64,000 nucleotides of DNA from Proteiniphilum propionicum (lineage in GTDB: Bacteria; Bacteroidota; Bacteroidia; Bacteroidales; Dysgonomonadaceae). The notes under the pieces were generated by a model. It had not been told where the DNA came from. It worked only from the letters and a program-made list of their open reading frames with translations, and ran no database searches. How positions within the stretch are numbered: position 1 is the stretch's first letter; every line of letters begins with the position of its first letter. Location: positions 2,533,501 to 2,597,500 of the forward strand of contig NZ_CP073586.1 of NCBI RefSeq assembly GCF_022267555.1. Reading direction: 5' to 3'. A program made the translations under genes and the position numbers. Shown one piece after another: positions 1 to 9,130 of this stretch.

Positions 1-1
1 C

Positions 2-649
2 AATGATGTAAATGCTATGGATGTCATTCCCTATGAACCCGGCTCCTTCTATGTCTTCGACCGTGGCTACAATGACTTCAAACGCTTGTTTAAGATCAAC
101 GAGATTCGATCAATGTTTGTGGTGAGAGCCAAGAACAATCTGCAATGCAAGGCTGTAAGATGGAAAAGAAGGATGCCCAAAAACGTTCGCTCAGATTGTG
201 TGGTGATATTCACCGGATATATGAGCGAAAAGCATTACCCGAAACCCTTGCGAAAAATTGTCTTCTACGACGAAGATCAAGACCGGGAGTTCACGTTTCT
301 TACCAACGTTTTTAGCCTTGGCGCATTGCAAGTTGCACTTCTTTACAAGAACAGATGGCAGATTGAGCTGTTTTTCAAATGGATGAAACAGCATCTCAAT
401 ATCCAAAAATTCTGGGGTGTAACTGAGAATGCAGTCCGTATCCAGATATACTCAGCGATCACCACTTACTGTCTTGTGGCTATCGTACATCATGATTTGA
501 AACTCGAATGCACCGTCTATGAGATGCTTCAAATACTCAGCATGTCACTAACGGACAAGGCCAATTTAAAAGACTTGCTCAACAAATCTAACTTCAATAA
601 TGTCAATGAACGATGCGGTTCAAGTGAACCAAGTTTGTTTGTTTTTTAA
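2..649 (+). CDS. IS4-type transposase, C-terminal part
   Basis: The reading frame is open from the first bases, so the N-terminus lies outside the window. The visible part carries the end of a DDE transposase: a 'YVFDRGYNDF' segment with an Asp of the catalytic triad, then 'YKNRWQIELFFKWMKQ', which matches the Y-(2)-R-(3)-E-(6)-K signature of IS4-family enzymes and supplies the catalytic Glu. The final residues are polar and end at a TAA. The frame looks intact over the visible stretch. It is an insertion-sequence boundary for the sialic-acid locus that follows; whether the element is complete cannot be judged here. Confidence 0.85.
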   Translation, partial: NDVNAMDVIPYEPGSFYVFDRGYNDFKRLFKINEIRSMFVVRAKNNLQCKAVRWKRRMPKNVRSDCVVIFTGYMSEKHYPKPLRKIVFYDEDQDREFTFLTNVFSLGALQVALLYKNRWQIELFFKWMKQHLNIQKFWGVTENAVRIQIYSAITTYCLVAIVHHDLKLECTVYEMLQILSMSLTDKANLKDLLNKSNFNNVNERCGSSEPSLFVF

Positions 650-1131
650 TATTTATACAGTGCCAATTTTTTAGTGGACACTAGTGGTTTATTATATCTA
701 TTGCAGAATCTATAAGAGGGGTAATTTTATTTGCAACTGTGTATTTCTGATAGTGCCACTCTTTTCGGTTCAAACCGTGCCACTATAATTCATATTTTTT
801 CTACCTATTTGAAAGATCATTGACAAAGTTAATAATTTTATTCAGTTGTACTTATTTTTCCTTTTCTAAGTCTATGCGTAAAAGAAAGAAAAAATAAATT
901 ACATTTGTGAGTGAAGACATACAGCTCATTATGCAGTACTGTTTGCAGAGACTCCTCGGTACCGTTACGAGCGACGCAGTAGTACGATTACATCGACGTT
1001 ATCGGTTACTTTTACCTCTGGAAATAAATGAATGTAGTCTGCAATAAATTTCACCTCTCAATGCGTTAATAAAAGTTATATTATTGTTAAATATCAGGTT
1101 TTATAACAAATATTTAAAATATTCTTCATTT
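650..1131. other. intergenic region between IS4 tail and regulator
   Basis: No coding frame is convincing here. Two GTGCCACT words (about 752-759 and 777-784), separated by 'TCGGTTCAAACC', resemble repeated ends of a decayed insertion sequence. The rest is AT-rich. The regulator operator follows at its right edge. Confidence 0.4.
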
Positions 1132-1146
1132 ATTTGTCAGACAAAT
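1132..1146. promoter_or_regulatory. candidate GntR/FadR-type operator
   Basis: The 15-mer ATTTGTCAGACAAAT is a perfect palindrome around its central A. Its core TTGTCAGACAA fits the FadR-subfamily consensus TNGTNNNACNA exactly. It lies about 85 bp before the start of a FadR-type regulator, so autoregulation and control of the sialic-acid genes is the simplest reading. A TATATTTG box resembling the Bacteroidetes -7 element occurs at 1210-1217, very close to the start codon. No second copy of the operator was found before the downstream genes. Confidence 0.6.
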
Positions 1147-1231
1147 CAGATTAATAATATCTGTTGTGCATTTTTATCTGAAAACATCGCTCATTTTTAA
1201 GTGAGAAAATATATTTGAAAATAATCTTACG

Positions 1232-1972
1232 ATGGAAAGGCTTAGGATTCAAAACAATTCAACTACACTGGTAGATCAGGTCGAGGACAGGCTTTTGAAC
1301 TATTTCAAAGAGAAGGACTTGCAAAAAGGAGATGCTATTCCTAATGAAATGGAATTAACCGTCTCATTGGGGGTGTCGAGGAGTGTAGTACGGGAGGCAT
1401 TAAGCCGACTGAAGATGATGGGAATAGTGGAGACACGCACACGACGGGGCATGGTACTTTCCGAGCCTTCTATATTCGGCGGAATGAAACGTGCTGTTGA
1501 TCCGAGAATTCTAAGTGAAGATACCCTCTTTGATATTCTCGGATTTAGGATTGTTCTTGAAATAGGCATTTGTAGTGAAATATTCCGAAAAATTACTCCT
1601 GATGATATTGCAGATCTGGAAGAGATTGTGAATGTAGGAATCATGTATGAAAACAACGAATATGCTCCTTTTAGTGAATTTGCTTTTCACACAAAGCTTT
1701 ATAAAATAACTGGCAACAAAACTATCTCCGAATTCCAGAATATCATTCATCCTGTGATGACATTTGTGAAGGACAAATTTCAGGAGTTTCTGGCACCCAT
1801 TAATATCCGTTTAAAAGAGGAAGGGCGGATTGTAACCCATCAGGACTTGCTACAGTTACTAAAAGATGGAGACGAAGACAGGTATAGAAAGGCCTTGGAG
1901 GAGCATTTTGAGGTTTACAGAATTTTTATCAGTCAAAGAAATCAATATCACATTGCTCAGCAAAACGGTTGA
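1232..1972 (+). CDS. FadR/GntR-family regulator (FCD domain), NanR-like
   Basis: A 246-residue transcription regulator. Residues about 10-75 form the winged helix of GntR proteins ('VSRSVVREALSRLKMMGIVETRTRRG'-type helix 2/3 and wing). Residues about 95-240 form an all-helical FCD ligand-binding domain; His residues in 'FAFHTKLY', 'THQDLL' and 'EEHFEV' are placed as the metal-binding histidines of that family. Together with the adjacent lyase, SusC/D pair and sialidases it is most likely the sialic-acid responsive repressor of this locus, analogous in role to NanR. The ligand is inferred from neighbours only. A palindromic operator lies just upstream. Confidence 0.85.
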   Translation: MERLRIQNNSTTLVDQVEDRLLNYFKEKDLQKGDAIPNEMELTVSLGVSRSVVREALSRLKMMGIVETRTRRGMVLSEPSIFGGMKRAVDPRILSEDTLFDILGFRIVLEIGICSEIFRKITPDDIADLEEIVNVGIMYENNEYAPFSEFAFHTKLYKITGNKTISEFQNIIHPVMTFVKDKFQEFLAPINIRLKEEGRIVTHQDLLQLLKDGDEDRYRKALEEHFEVYRIFISQRNQYHIAQQNG

Positions 1973-2078
1973 TTTGATCGGTACAGTGCGATGTTGCTAT
2001 TTAAAGTGTTTATAAGGCTTTTTCATCCTTGTAATCATCAGCCGAACACAAAAAGTATATTTACCAATTAAAATATCT

Positions 2079-2990
2079 ATGAACAATTACAAAAAACTAA
2101 AAGGGCTAATTGCTGCAACCTTTACACCCGTTGATACTAACAGCGATATAAATTATTCTGTGATCAGAAAATATGCACAGCATATTAAAGATTCCGGAAT
2201 ATCGGGTGTATTTGTTTGCGGGACGACAGGAGAGTTTACTTCCCTCACCACTGTCGAAAGAAAACTGATCTTGGAGGAATGGATAAAACGTGGTGAAGGA
2301 GACTTTCAAATTATTGCCCATGTGGGCAGCAATAACCAGCGCGAGGCAATGGAGCTGGCACGTCATGCTGCAGTGAAAGGCGCAGATGGAATCGGATGTA
2401 TCGCCCCTTCTTTTTTCAAGCCTGAAAAAGTGAAGGATCTGATCGATTTCTTTACGCCCATTGCTTCTTCCGCTCCTCAATTGCCATTCTATTACTACAA
2501 CATGCCCTCCATGACCGGGGTAAACCTTTCGGTTGCACAATTTCTTCACGAAGGGAAAAAAACTATTCCCAACCTGGCCGGAGTGAAGTTTACACACAAC
2601 AACCTGATGGAAATGGGCGACTGTATTCAGCTGGATAACGGGGCATTTGAGGTGTTGCATGGCTTCGACGAGACACTGATTTGTGGATTAGCACTCGGAG
2701 CCGTAGCCGGTGTGGGAAGTACGTATAACTATATACCCGGCGTATATTTAAATATAATGAAAGCAATGAGAGACGGTGATATTGAGAAGGCACGTGCTTA
2801 TCAGATTCAGTCAGTTGAAACAGTAAAGGTCATCATTAAATATGGAGGAGGCGTAAGAGGTGGCAAAGCCATCATGAACCTTATCGGAATGGAATGCGGT
2901 GAGTGCCGTTCCCCCCTGGCCTCATTCAGTAAAGAGGAGTATGTTGCCCTCAGGAGCGACCTGGAGCAGATTGGTTGCCTGAAAAAATAG
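2079..2990 (+). CDS. nanA: N-acetylneuraminate lyase-type aldolase
   Basis: A 303-residue class I aldolase of the DapA/NAL superfamily, which cleaves N-acetylneuraminate to pyruvate and N-acetylmannosamine in the cytoplasm. Seen directly: GTTGE at residues 48-52 (pyruvate carboxylate loop), Tyr140 in 'YYYNMP' and the Schiff-base Lys170 in 'AGVKFTHNN'. The length fits the family. NAL is preferred over dihydrodipicolinate synthase because of the sialidases, transporter and regulator around it. The gene starts 106 bp after the regulator and ends 78 bp before the SusC gene, so it may share their transcript. An N-acetylmannosamine epimerase/kinase pair, needed to finish the pathway, is not in the window. 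Confidence 0.88.
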   Translation: MNNYKKLKGLIAATFTPVDTNSDINYSVIRKYAQHIKDSGISGVFVCGTTGEFTSLTTVERKLILEEWIKRGEGDFQIIAHVGSNNQREAMELARHAAVKGADGIGCIAPSFFKPEKVKDLIDFFTPIASSAPQLPFYYYNMPSMTGVNLSVAQFLHEGKKTIPNLAGVKFTHNNLMEMGDCIQLDNGAFEVLHGFDETLICGLALGAVAGVGSTYNYIPGVYLNIMKAMRDGDIEKARAYQIQSVETVKVIIKYGGGVRGGKAIMNLIGMECGECRSPLASFSKEEYVALRSDLEQIGCLKK

Positions 2991-3068
2991 AGAAAGGGGT
3001 ATGTCCTGCCAACAGTACCCCTTCCTGGAATAATTTTAAAACACAATTATCTTAAAATCATAACAAAG

Positions 3069-6000
3069 ATGAGAAAAAATTATCGATTTTTGGTCTTATT
3101 TGTTTTTATATTTACTTCACTGTCGCATCTTCTGGCACAGGATATATCCGTTTCGGGAGCAGTATACGACAATGAGGGAGAGACACTGCCTGGTGTTTCT
3201 GTCGTAGTCAAGGGTACTACCCAGGGAACAGTCACCGATATCGACGGTATCTTCCGGATCACCGTTCCGAAAGGATCCACCCTGCTGTTTTCCTTCGTGG
3301 GATTCAGAACTCAGGAGATCAACATCACGGAACCGAAGCAGCTGCGCGTTGAGATGCAGCTCTCCACTGTTGAGCTGGAGGAGTTTGTGGCAATCGCCTA
3401 CGGGAAACAGTCCCGTGCCCTGCTCACTCACTCCATTTCGAAAGTGGGGGAAGAAGAGTTCCTGAAGACACCGGGTCAAAATCCATTGTTACAACTTCAG
3501 GGCAAGGTGGCCGGCCTCTCGTTGCAGGTATCCAGCGGACAGCCCGGCGCCAACCCGCAGGTATTCATCCGTGGTGGTAGCTCCACTTCTCCCGAGGGTG
3601 ACGCCCCCCTGTTCATCATCGACGGTATCGTCTCCCAGGGCTTTAGGAATATCTCCGATATGAATCCTGCCGATATAGAGTCGGTAGAGGTGCTCAAGGA
3701 TGCGGCATCGACAGCCATCTATGGCTCCAGGGCTGCCAACGGGATCATCTTGATCAAAACAAAATCGGGGAGGAAAGGCAAGGCGAAGGTCAGCTTACGT
3801 TATACCTACGGCATCGAGATGCAGCCCGAGCGGATACCCCTGCTCAATGCCAGAGATTATATCTACCTCACCCGCAGCAATATCGCCAAGTTCAACCAGC
3901 CCGAACTCACCTACAACGGTAAGCAGGACCAGGCCAAGTTCCTCAGTGGCTCCTTCGGCATGTCCACTGGCAATCCCAGAAATGCGAAGAACACGCTCGA
4001 GTTCCTGGATGTGTACCTCGCCAACTACGGCCAGCAGTATGTGAGCGACCTGCTCGGAAACCAGGGATGGGAGACCATGCAGGATCCCGTCACCGGCCGC
4101 CAGCTGATCTTTCAGGACAACGACTTCCAGGATGCCACCTTCACCACCGGACAAAAGCAGGAGTACGACCTGAGCGTATCCGGCGGCAACGACAACGGCA
4201 ACTACTACATCGGCCTCCGCTACATGGACCAGGATGGGATCCTGCGGGGCACCAACTACAAGAACTACAGCGCCCTGTTCAACGGCGACTATAAGCTGAG
4301 CGACAAGTGGAGCCTCTCCACCAAGGCCAACCTGCAGGTGAGGGACGCCATCGGCGGCGGCAACACGGCCAACACCATCTCGCGCAGCATCCTCACACCC
4401 CCCACCTACCGTCTCTACTACGAAGACGGCACACCGGCACCCGGCGAAGGGATCTCCTCCTTCAGGAGCAGGCTCCATGAGATCTACTACAAGACACGCT
4501 ACGATGATGTGACTGTCTACAGGACGACCTTCCAGACGGCTGCCACCTGGGACATCCTGCCCGGGCTGGTCTTCTCCCCCTCCCTCTTCTACTTCGGCAC
4601 GGAGGGTATCGAGAACTATTTCCAGGCACACAACGAGACTACCGGCAACACCATCCGTCCGGCATCGGCCAATCACAACTACGACAGGCATCTCCAGGGC
4701 GATGCGCTGCTCTCCTACAACAAGAAACTGGGTGAAAACCACAACGTCTCCGCAGTTGCCGGCACCAGCTACACCCACGACTATAGCTACCGTTTCTCCG
4801 GCAGCGGCAGTGGCTCCATGATTGACCTGATACCCACGCTCAATGCGACGGCCGACAGCACCCAGCGGGTGAGCTCTACCAAGACCTACGAGGCCACACT
4901 CAGCTACTTCGGTCGCGTGAGCTACGACTACAAAGGCAAATACATGGCCTCTGCCAGCCTGCGCACCGACGGCTCGTCGCGCTTCGCGGAAGATAAGATG
5001 TGGGGCATCTTTCCCGGGGTGTCGGCAGGATGGAACATGCACCGGGAAGGTTTCTTCTCCTCTCTCGCCGAAGTGGTGAGCCGCTGGAAATGGCGCGCCA
5101 GCTGGGGACGTACCGGCAACAACAACCTGAGCGTGGCCAACTCACGCGGTGCCTATGCCATCACCGGCACCAACTACATGGGCAAGGTGGGGATACTCAA
5201 CACCACCCTGAAAAATTCGCAGCTGCGCTGGGAAACGACGGATTCCTACGACATCGGGGTTGACCTGGGCTTCTTCGACAACCGGCTGAATATCTTGCTC
5301 GACTATTACAACAAGCTGACACACGACCGTCTCTACGATGAGCCGCTTTGGTACTCCACCGGCTTCAGCTCCATCAAAAGCAACTACGGATCCATCCGCA
5401 ACAACGGCTTCGAGGTGGAGCTCAACGCCACACCCGTGCAAACAAAAGATTTCACCTGGGATCTGGGCCTCACCTTCTCCTACAACCAGAGCCTGGTGGA
5501 GAAACTGCCCTTCAACGGAGAGGATAAAAACAGGGTGGGCGGTAACTTCGTCTTTGATCCAACCACAGGAGAGGAGAAGAAAGTGGGCGGACTGGCTGAA
5601 GGAGAACGCTTCGGCGGCCGCTGGGCCTTTCACTACCTGGGCACCTACCAAACCGAGGAAGAAGCAGCCGGCGCCCCTACCGACCCCAACGCGCAGGGAA
5701 GAACCAAGCATGCGGGCGACTCACGCTTCGAGGATGTGAACGGTGACGGACGACTCGACTCGCGCGACATGGTCTTCATGGGTTATATCCGCCCCGACAA
5801 AACGGGAGGAATCACCAACACCCTCCGATTCAAGGGGTTCACCGTACGCGCCGTGATGGACTGGGCCATAGGCCATGTGATCGACAACGGCTTCAAGGGC
5901 CAGATCATGGGCAGCTCCCGCAACAACAACAACGCCATCCAGGAGGCGATGACCAACACCTGGCAGAGCGCCGGCGACGGCACCCGATATCCCAAGTATA

Positions 6001-6329
6001 CGGTGCAGAGCGACTACGACTACCAATACCGCAATCACATGCGCTGGGACAACCAGATCGGCAGCACGGCCCAGGGATCCACCAACAACAGCCTCTACTT
6101 CACTAAGGGCGACTATCTCGCCTTCAGGGAGGTATCACTGAGCTACCTGCTGCCCGCTTCACTCACCTCCCGGATGAATCTGGGAGAGGTGGAAATCTTC
6201 GCCGGAGCCTATAACCTGGGTTACCTGAAGAAGTATGAAGGGATGTTCCCCGAGATCTATAACGGTGTGGATTACGGCATCTATCCCCGCCCGAGACAAT
6301 ATAACATGGGTGCAAGAATCAATTTCTAA
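3069..6329 (+). CDS. SusC/RagA TonB-linked outer membrane transporter (NanO-like)
   Basis: A 1086-residue SusC-family receptor importing glycan products across the outer membrane. In order: signal peptide (about 1-23, ending 'LLAQ'), carboxypeptidase-D-like regulatory domain (about 26-100, 'GTVTDIDGIFRI'), a TonB-box-like segment 'LEEFVAIAYG', plug (about 120-235, 'VFIRGG', 'PLFIIDGI') and a long beta barrel ending in Phe. It pairs with the SusD gene 105 bp downstream. By context it should carry sialic acid, as NanO does in Bacteroides and Tannerella. Base composition turns clearly GC-rich soon after the start and stays so through the sialidases, unlike the flanks. Confidence 0.92.
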   Translation: MRKNYRFLVLFVFIFTSLSHLLAQDISVSGAVYDNEGETLPGVSVVVKGTTQGTVTDIDGIFRITVPKGSTLLFSFVGFRTQEINITEPKQLRVEMQLSTVELEEFVAIAYGKQSRALLTHSISKVGEEEFLKTPGQNPLLQLQGKVAGLSLQVSSGQPGANPQVFIRGGSSTSPEGDAPLFIIDGIVSQGFRNISDMNPADIESVEVLKDAASTAIYGSRAANGIILIKTKSGRKGKAKVSLRYTYGIEMQPERIPLLNARDYIYLTRSNIAKFNQPELTYNGKQDQAKFLSGSFGMSTGNPRNAKNTLEFLDVYLANYGQQYVSDLLGNQGWETMQDPVTGRQLIFQDNDFQDATFTTGQKQEYDLSVSGGNDNGNYYIGLRYMDQDGILRGTNYKNYSALFNGDYKLSDKWSLSTKANLQVRDAIGGGNTANTISRSILTPPTYRLYYEDGTPAPGEGISSFRSRLHEIYYKTRYDDVTVYRTTFQTAATWDILPGLVFSPSLFYFGTEGIENYFQAHNETTGNTIRPASANHNYDRHLQGDALLSYNKKLGENHNVSAVAGTSYTHDYSYRFSGSGSGSMIDLIPTLNATADSTQRVSSTKTYEATLSYFGRVSYDYKGKYMASASLRTDGSSRFAEDKMWGIFPGVSAGWNMHREGFFSSLAEVVSRWKWRASWGRTGNNNLSVANSRGAYAITGTNYMGKVGILNTTLKNSQLRWETTDSYDIGVDLGFFDNRLNILLDYYNKLTHDRLYDEPLWYSTGFSSIKSNYGSIRNNGFEVELNATPVQTKDFTWDLGLTFSYNQSLVEKLPFNGEDKNRVGGNFVFDPTTGEEKKVGGLAEGERFGGRWAFHYLGTYQTEEEAAGAPTDPNAQGRTKHAGDSRFEDVNGDGRLDSRDMVFMGYIRPDKTGGITNTLRFKGFTVRAVMDWAIGHVIDNGFKGQIMGSSRNNNNAIQEAMTNTWQSAGDGTRYPKYTVQSDYDYQYRNHMRWDNQIGSTAQGSTNNSLYFTKGDYLAFREVSLSYLLPASLTSRMNLGEVEIFAGAYNLGYLKKYEGMFPEIYNGVDYGIYPRPRQYNMGARINF

Positions 6330-6434
6330 CAATAAACAGCTACAGGATGAAACGGGTCTGCCGGTCAGCCACACACACCGTGTATGATCATCGCCCGTTG
6401 CCCGTGGCCAAAATGAAATAAAATAAACAGAATC

Positions 6435-7895
6435 ATGAAAAAGAGTATCAAATACATGCTTTTCGCAACGTCACTGCTCCTGCTGCATGCCTGCAACCTG
6501 CTCGAGGTGGACACCGTCTCCAGCATCACGGGCGATGATTACTGGAACTCGAAGGGCGACGCCGAGAGCTACCTGATGGGTATCTATACCCGTCTACGCG
6601 ATGTATCCAACGCCACGCTCCATTTTGAAGACAGGGGCGATGCCTTCACCACCGGCCTGGAGGGAGGCCCCTCCAACCTGTGGGCACAGAACCTCACTGC
6701 GCAGAACGGCTACAGCTGGCTCGACTACTACGCGGTGATCCATCACTGCAACCTGATGATCAAGAATGTGGAGACCATCCCTTTCGGTATTGAAGCGGAG
6801 AAGAATGCCATCCTCGCCGAGACCTATTTCATCCGCTCCATGATGTACTTCAACCTGGTGAGGGTATGGGGCGATGCTCCGATCGAGCTGGAGCCCACCG
6901 AGAGTGCCAGCAAACCCAAGCTGCCCCGGTCGCCCGCTACCGCGGTGCTGCAGCAAGCACTCGATGATGTGAACAAAGCCATCGAGCTCTTCCCAAAGGA
7001 AGGTTATGCCAATGGCAAGGGCCGTGCCTCCAAGCCGGCAGCATGGGCGCTAAAGGCCGACATACTCCTGTGGAAGGCCAAGGTGCTCGACGGAACCGAC
7101 CAGGACCTGCAGGAGGTGATCACCCTTGCCGACAAGGCTTCGGCAGGACTCTCCCTCGAAGAGGTCTTCGGCAACATCTACGCCACCAAAAAAGGCAAAG
7201 AGGTCATCTTCGCCATCCACTTCAATATCTTCGAGAAGGATGCCCAGTACAGCCAGAGCCTGAAGCCACGCGATGTGTTCGTGGAGAAGGCGGTCAACAA
7301 GGACGATATACCCTATGCCAAGGGTGGTGCCCGCAGCACCTATGCACCCAGCAACGAGCTGATGGCCCTCTTCGCGGTGAACGCGGCAGACGTGCGGCGA
7401 GACCAGTCCTACATCAGGGCGGTCGATGCGGCAGGCAACCTCATCGGCATCTTCGACAACAAGATGCGCGGGACCAAGACCGAGGGCGACCGTAGCTACG
7501 ACTCCGACATCGTGGTCTACCGCCTGGCCGAGATGTACCTCTTCAAGGCCGAGGCCTATGCAGCCCTCGACAGGATCCCCGAGGCAATCGCCGAGCTGGA
7601 GAAGGTGAGGAACAGGGCAAAGACCGGCCCCTACACCGGCGCCACCGACCGTCTCTCCGTGGAGAGGGAGATACTGGACGAGAGAGGCAGGGAGCTCTAC
7701 CTCGAGAGAAAGAGATGGCCCGACCTGCTGCGCTTCCACTTCGGCGGCACCATCGACGTGTATGAGGTGGTACCCAACCTCCGCAAGAAAGCCGACGAGG
7801 GAGTCACTGTCCCGCTCTACCTGGCCATACCGCTCAGAGAGCTCGACCTGAATCCCAACCTGATACAGACAGAAGGTTATGACACTGGCAACTGA
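6435..7895 (+). CDS. SusD/RagB surface glycan-binding lipoprotein (NanU-like)
   Basis: A 486-residue SusD-family lipoprotein that caps the SusC barrel and binds the glycan. A lipobox 'LLHAC' puts the mature Cys near residue 20. The N-terminal 'SSITGDDYW' segment, the TPR-like helices ('AETYFIRSMMYFNLVRVWGDAPI') and the C-terminal 'ERGRELYLERKRWPDLLRF' are standard for the family. It is directly downstream of its SusC partner. Sialic-acid specificity (NanU role) is inferred from the neighbouring sialidases and lyase. Confidence 0.92.
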   Translation: MKKSIKYMLFATSLLLLHACNLLEVDTVSSITGDDYWNSKGDAESYLMGIYTRLRDVSNATLHFEDRGDAFTTGLEGGPSNLWAQNLTAQNGYSWLDYYAVIHHCNLMIKNVETIPFGIEAEKNAILAETYFIRSMMYFNLVRVWGDAPIELEPTESASKPKLPRSPATAVLQQALDDVNKAIELFPKEGYANGKGRASKPAAWALKADILLWKAKVLDGTDQDLQEVITLADKASAGLSLEEVFGNIYATKKGKEVIFAIHFNIFEKDAQYSQSLKPRDVFVEKAVNKDDIPYAKGGARSTYAPSNELMALFAVNAADVRRDQSYIRAVDAAGNLIGIFDNKMRGTKTEGDRSYDSDIVVYRLAEMYLFKAEAYAALDRIPEAIAELEKVRNRAKTGPYTGATDRLSVEREILDERGRELYLERKRWPDLLRFHFGGTIDVYEVVPNLRKKADEGVTVPLYLAIPLRELDLNPNLIQTEGYDTGN

Positions 7896-7969
7896 TGACA
7901 TCAGCACACCGCTGTCCATGACTGTACATCCTCCTATTTTAGCACACCCTGATAAAAAAACAAGTAAGT

Positions 7970-9130
7970 ATGATATTTTACAGTAAGAAATGCTGGTTGA
8001 TCCTTTTCCTCCTCACGCCCATGCTCTTATCGGCCTGCGGCGACGGAGGGGGAGTGATCAACCCCGATCCCGACCCGAACCCCGATCCCGTACCCGTCTC
8101 TGAATTCAACTATGTATTCAGGCAGGCCACCGCCGGCTACGAAGTCTACCGCATCCCCGCCATCGTGAAGACCAACGGCGGCACACTCCTCGCCTTCGCC
8201 GAGGCACGCAAGCTGCGGAGCAACGGCGACACGGGTGATATCGACATGGTGGTGAAGCGGTCGTCCGACAACGGCAAGACCTGGAGCAGCCAGATCATGA
8301 TATGGGACGACGGGGCCAACACCTGCGGCAACCCCGTACCCATCGTCGACGACAAGGGAAGGGTGCACCTGCTGATGAGCTGGAACCACGGCGACGACAA
8401 GTGGAGCACCCTGGTGAATGCTACCGGAAAAGATACCCGCAGGGCCTACTACACCTGGTCCGACGATGAAGGGGTTACCTGGAGCGAGCCCGCGGAGATC
8501 ACCTCAGCCGTCAAGGATGTCTCCTGGGACTGGTACGGCACGGGCCCTGTACACGGCATCCAGCTGAAGAAAGGTGCGCACGCCGGACGACTGGTGGCAC
8601 CCTGTTACTTCACCCGCAGAGAGAACGGCAGGGTCGTCGACTACTCCCACGTGATCTACTCCGACGACTACGGCACCACCTGGAAGGCGGGCAGCCCTAC
8701 CCCAGCGGGTAGCGTGGGTGAATGCACTGTGGCTGAGCTGGCCGACGGCTCACTCCTCCTCAACATGCGTACCAGTGACGGCTTCTACCGCAAGCAGAGC
8801 CTGAGCAACGACGGCGGTCTCACCTGGTCCACCCCGGCAGTGGCTGCCGCCCAGCTCGATGCCAAGTGCCAGGGCAGCATCCTCACCATCGGCAGCACGC
8901 TGCTCCTCTCCAATGCGGCGGCAGCCACGCGTACCAACATGACCATCCGCCGGAGTGCCGACAACGGAGCCACCTGGAACGGCAGCTATGTTGTCTACAC
9001 CGGCAACTCCGGCTATTCCGACATGGTAGAGCTGGAGGGCGGCAAGGTGGCCATCCTCTATGAAGGCGGTAAAAACCGCTATACCGAAGGACTCGATTTC
9101 AAAATCATCCCTATCAGCGATATCAAATGA
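7970..9130 (+). CDS. exo-alpha-sialidase 1 (GH33), lipoprotein
   Basis: A 386-residue sialidase predicted to be surface-anchored. 'MLLSAC' is a lipobox, followed by a proline/aspartate linker. The six-bladed propeller shows the arginine motif 'YRIPAIV' and Asp-boxes (SxDxGxTW type) 'SSDNGKTW', 'SDDEGVTW', 'SDDYGTTW', 'SNDGGLTW' and 'SADNGATW'. The Glu of 'ECTVAEL', the Arg of 'LNMRTS' and the Tyr of 'GYSDMVEL' fit the catalytic Glu, a carboxylate-binding Arg and the nucleophile Tyr. Its stop overlaps the start of the next sialidase by 4 bp (ATGA), implying translational coupling. The two look like a tandem duplication. Confidence 0.93.
   Translation: MIFYSKKCWLILFLLTPMLLSACGDGGGVINPDPDPNPDPVPVSEFNYVFRQATAGYEVYRIPAIVKTNGGTLLAFAEARKLRSNGDTGDIDMVVKRSSDNGKTWSSQIMIWDDGANTCGNPVPIVDDKGRVHLLMSWNHGDDKWSTLVNATGKDTRRAYYTWSDDEGVTWSEPAEITSAVKDVSWDWYGTGPVHGIQLKKGAHAGRLVAPCYFTRRENGRVVDYSHVIYSDDYGTTWKAGSPTPAGSVGECTVAELADGSLLLNMRTSDGFYRKQSLSNDGGLTWSTPAVAAAQLDAKCQGSILTIGSTLLLSNAAAATRTNMTIRRSADNGATWNGSYVVYTGNSGYSDMVELEGGKVAILYEGGKNRYTEGLDFKIIPISDIK

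Noticed and set aside
3795-5042. Long minus-strand open frame of 415 codons opposite the SusC gene
   Set aside because: It is a mirror of the GC-rich SusC coding strand, with a low-complexity Val/Gly-rich translation and no domain. The same applies to 7050-7919 and 10909-11673 on the minus strand.
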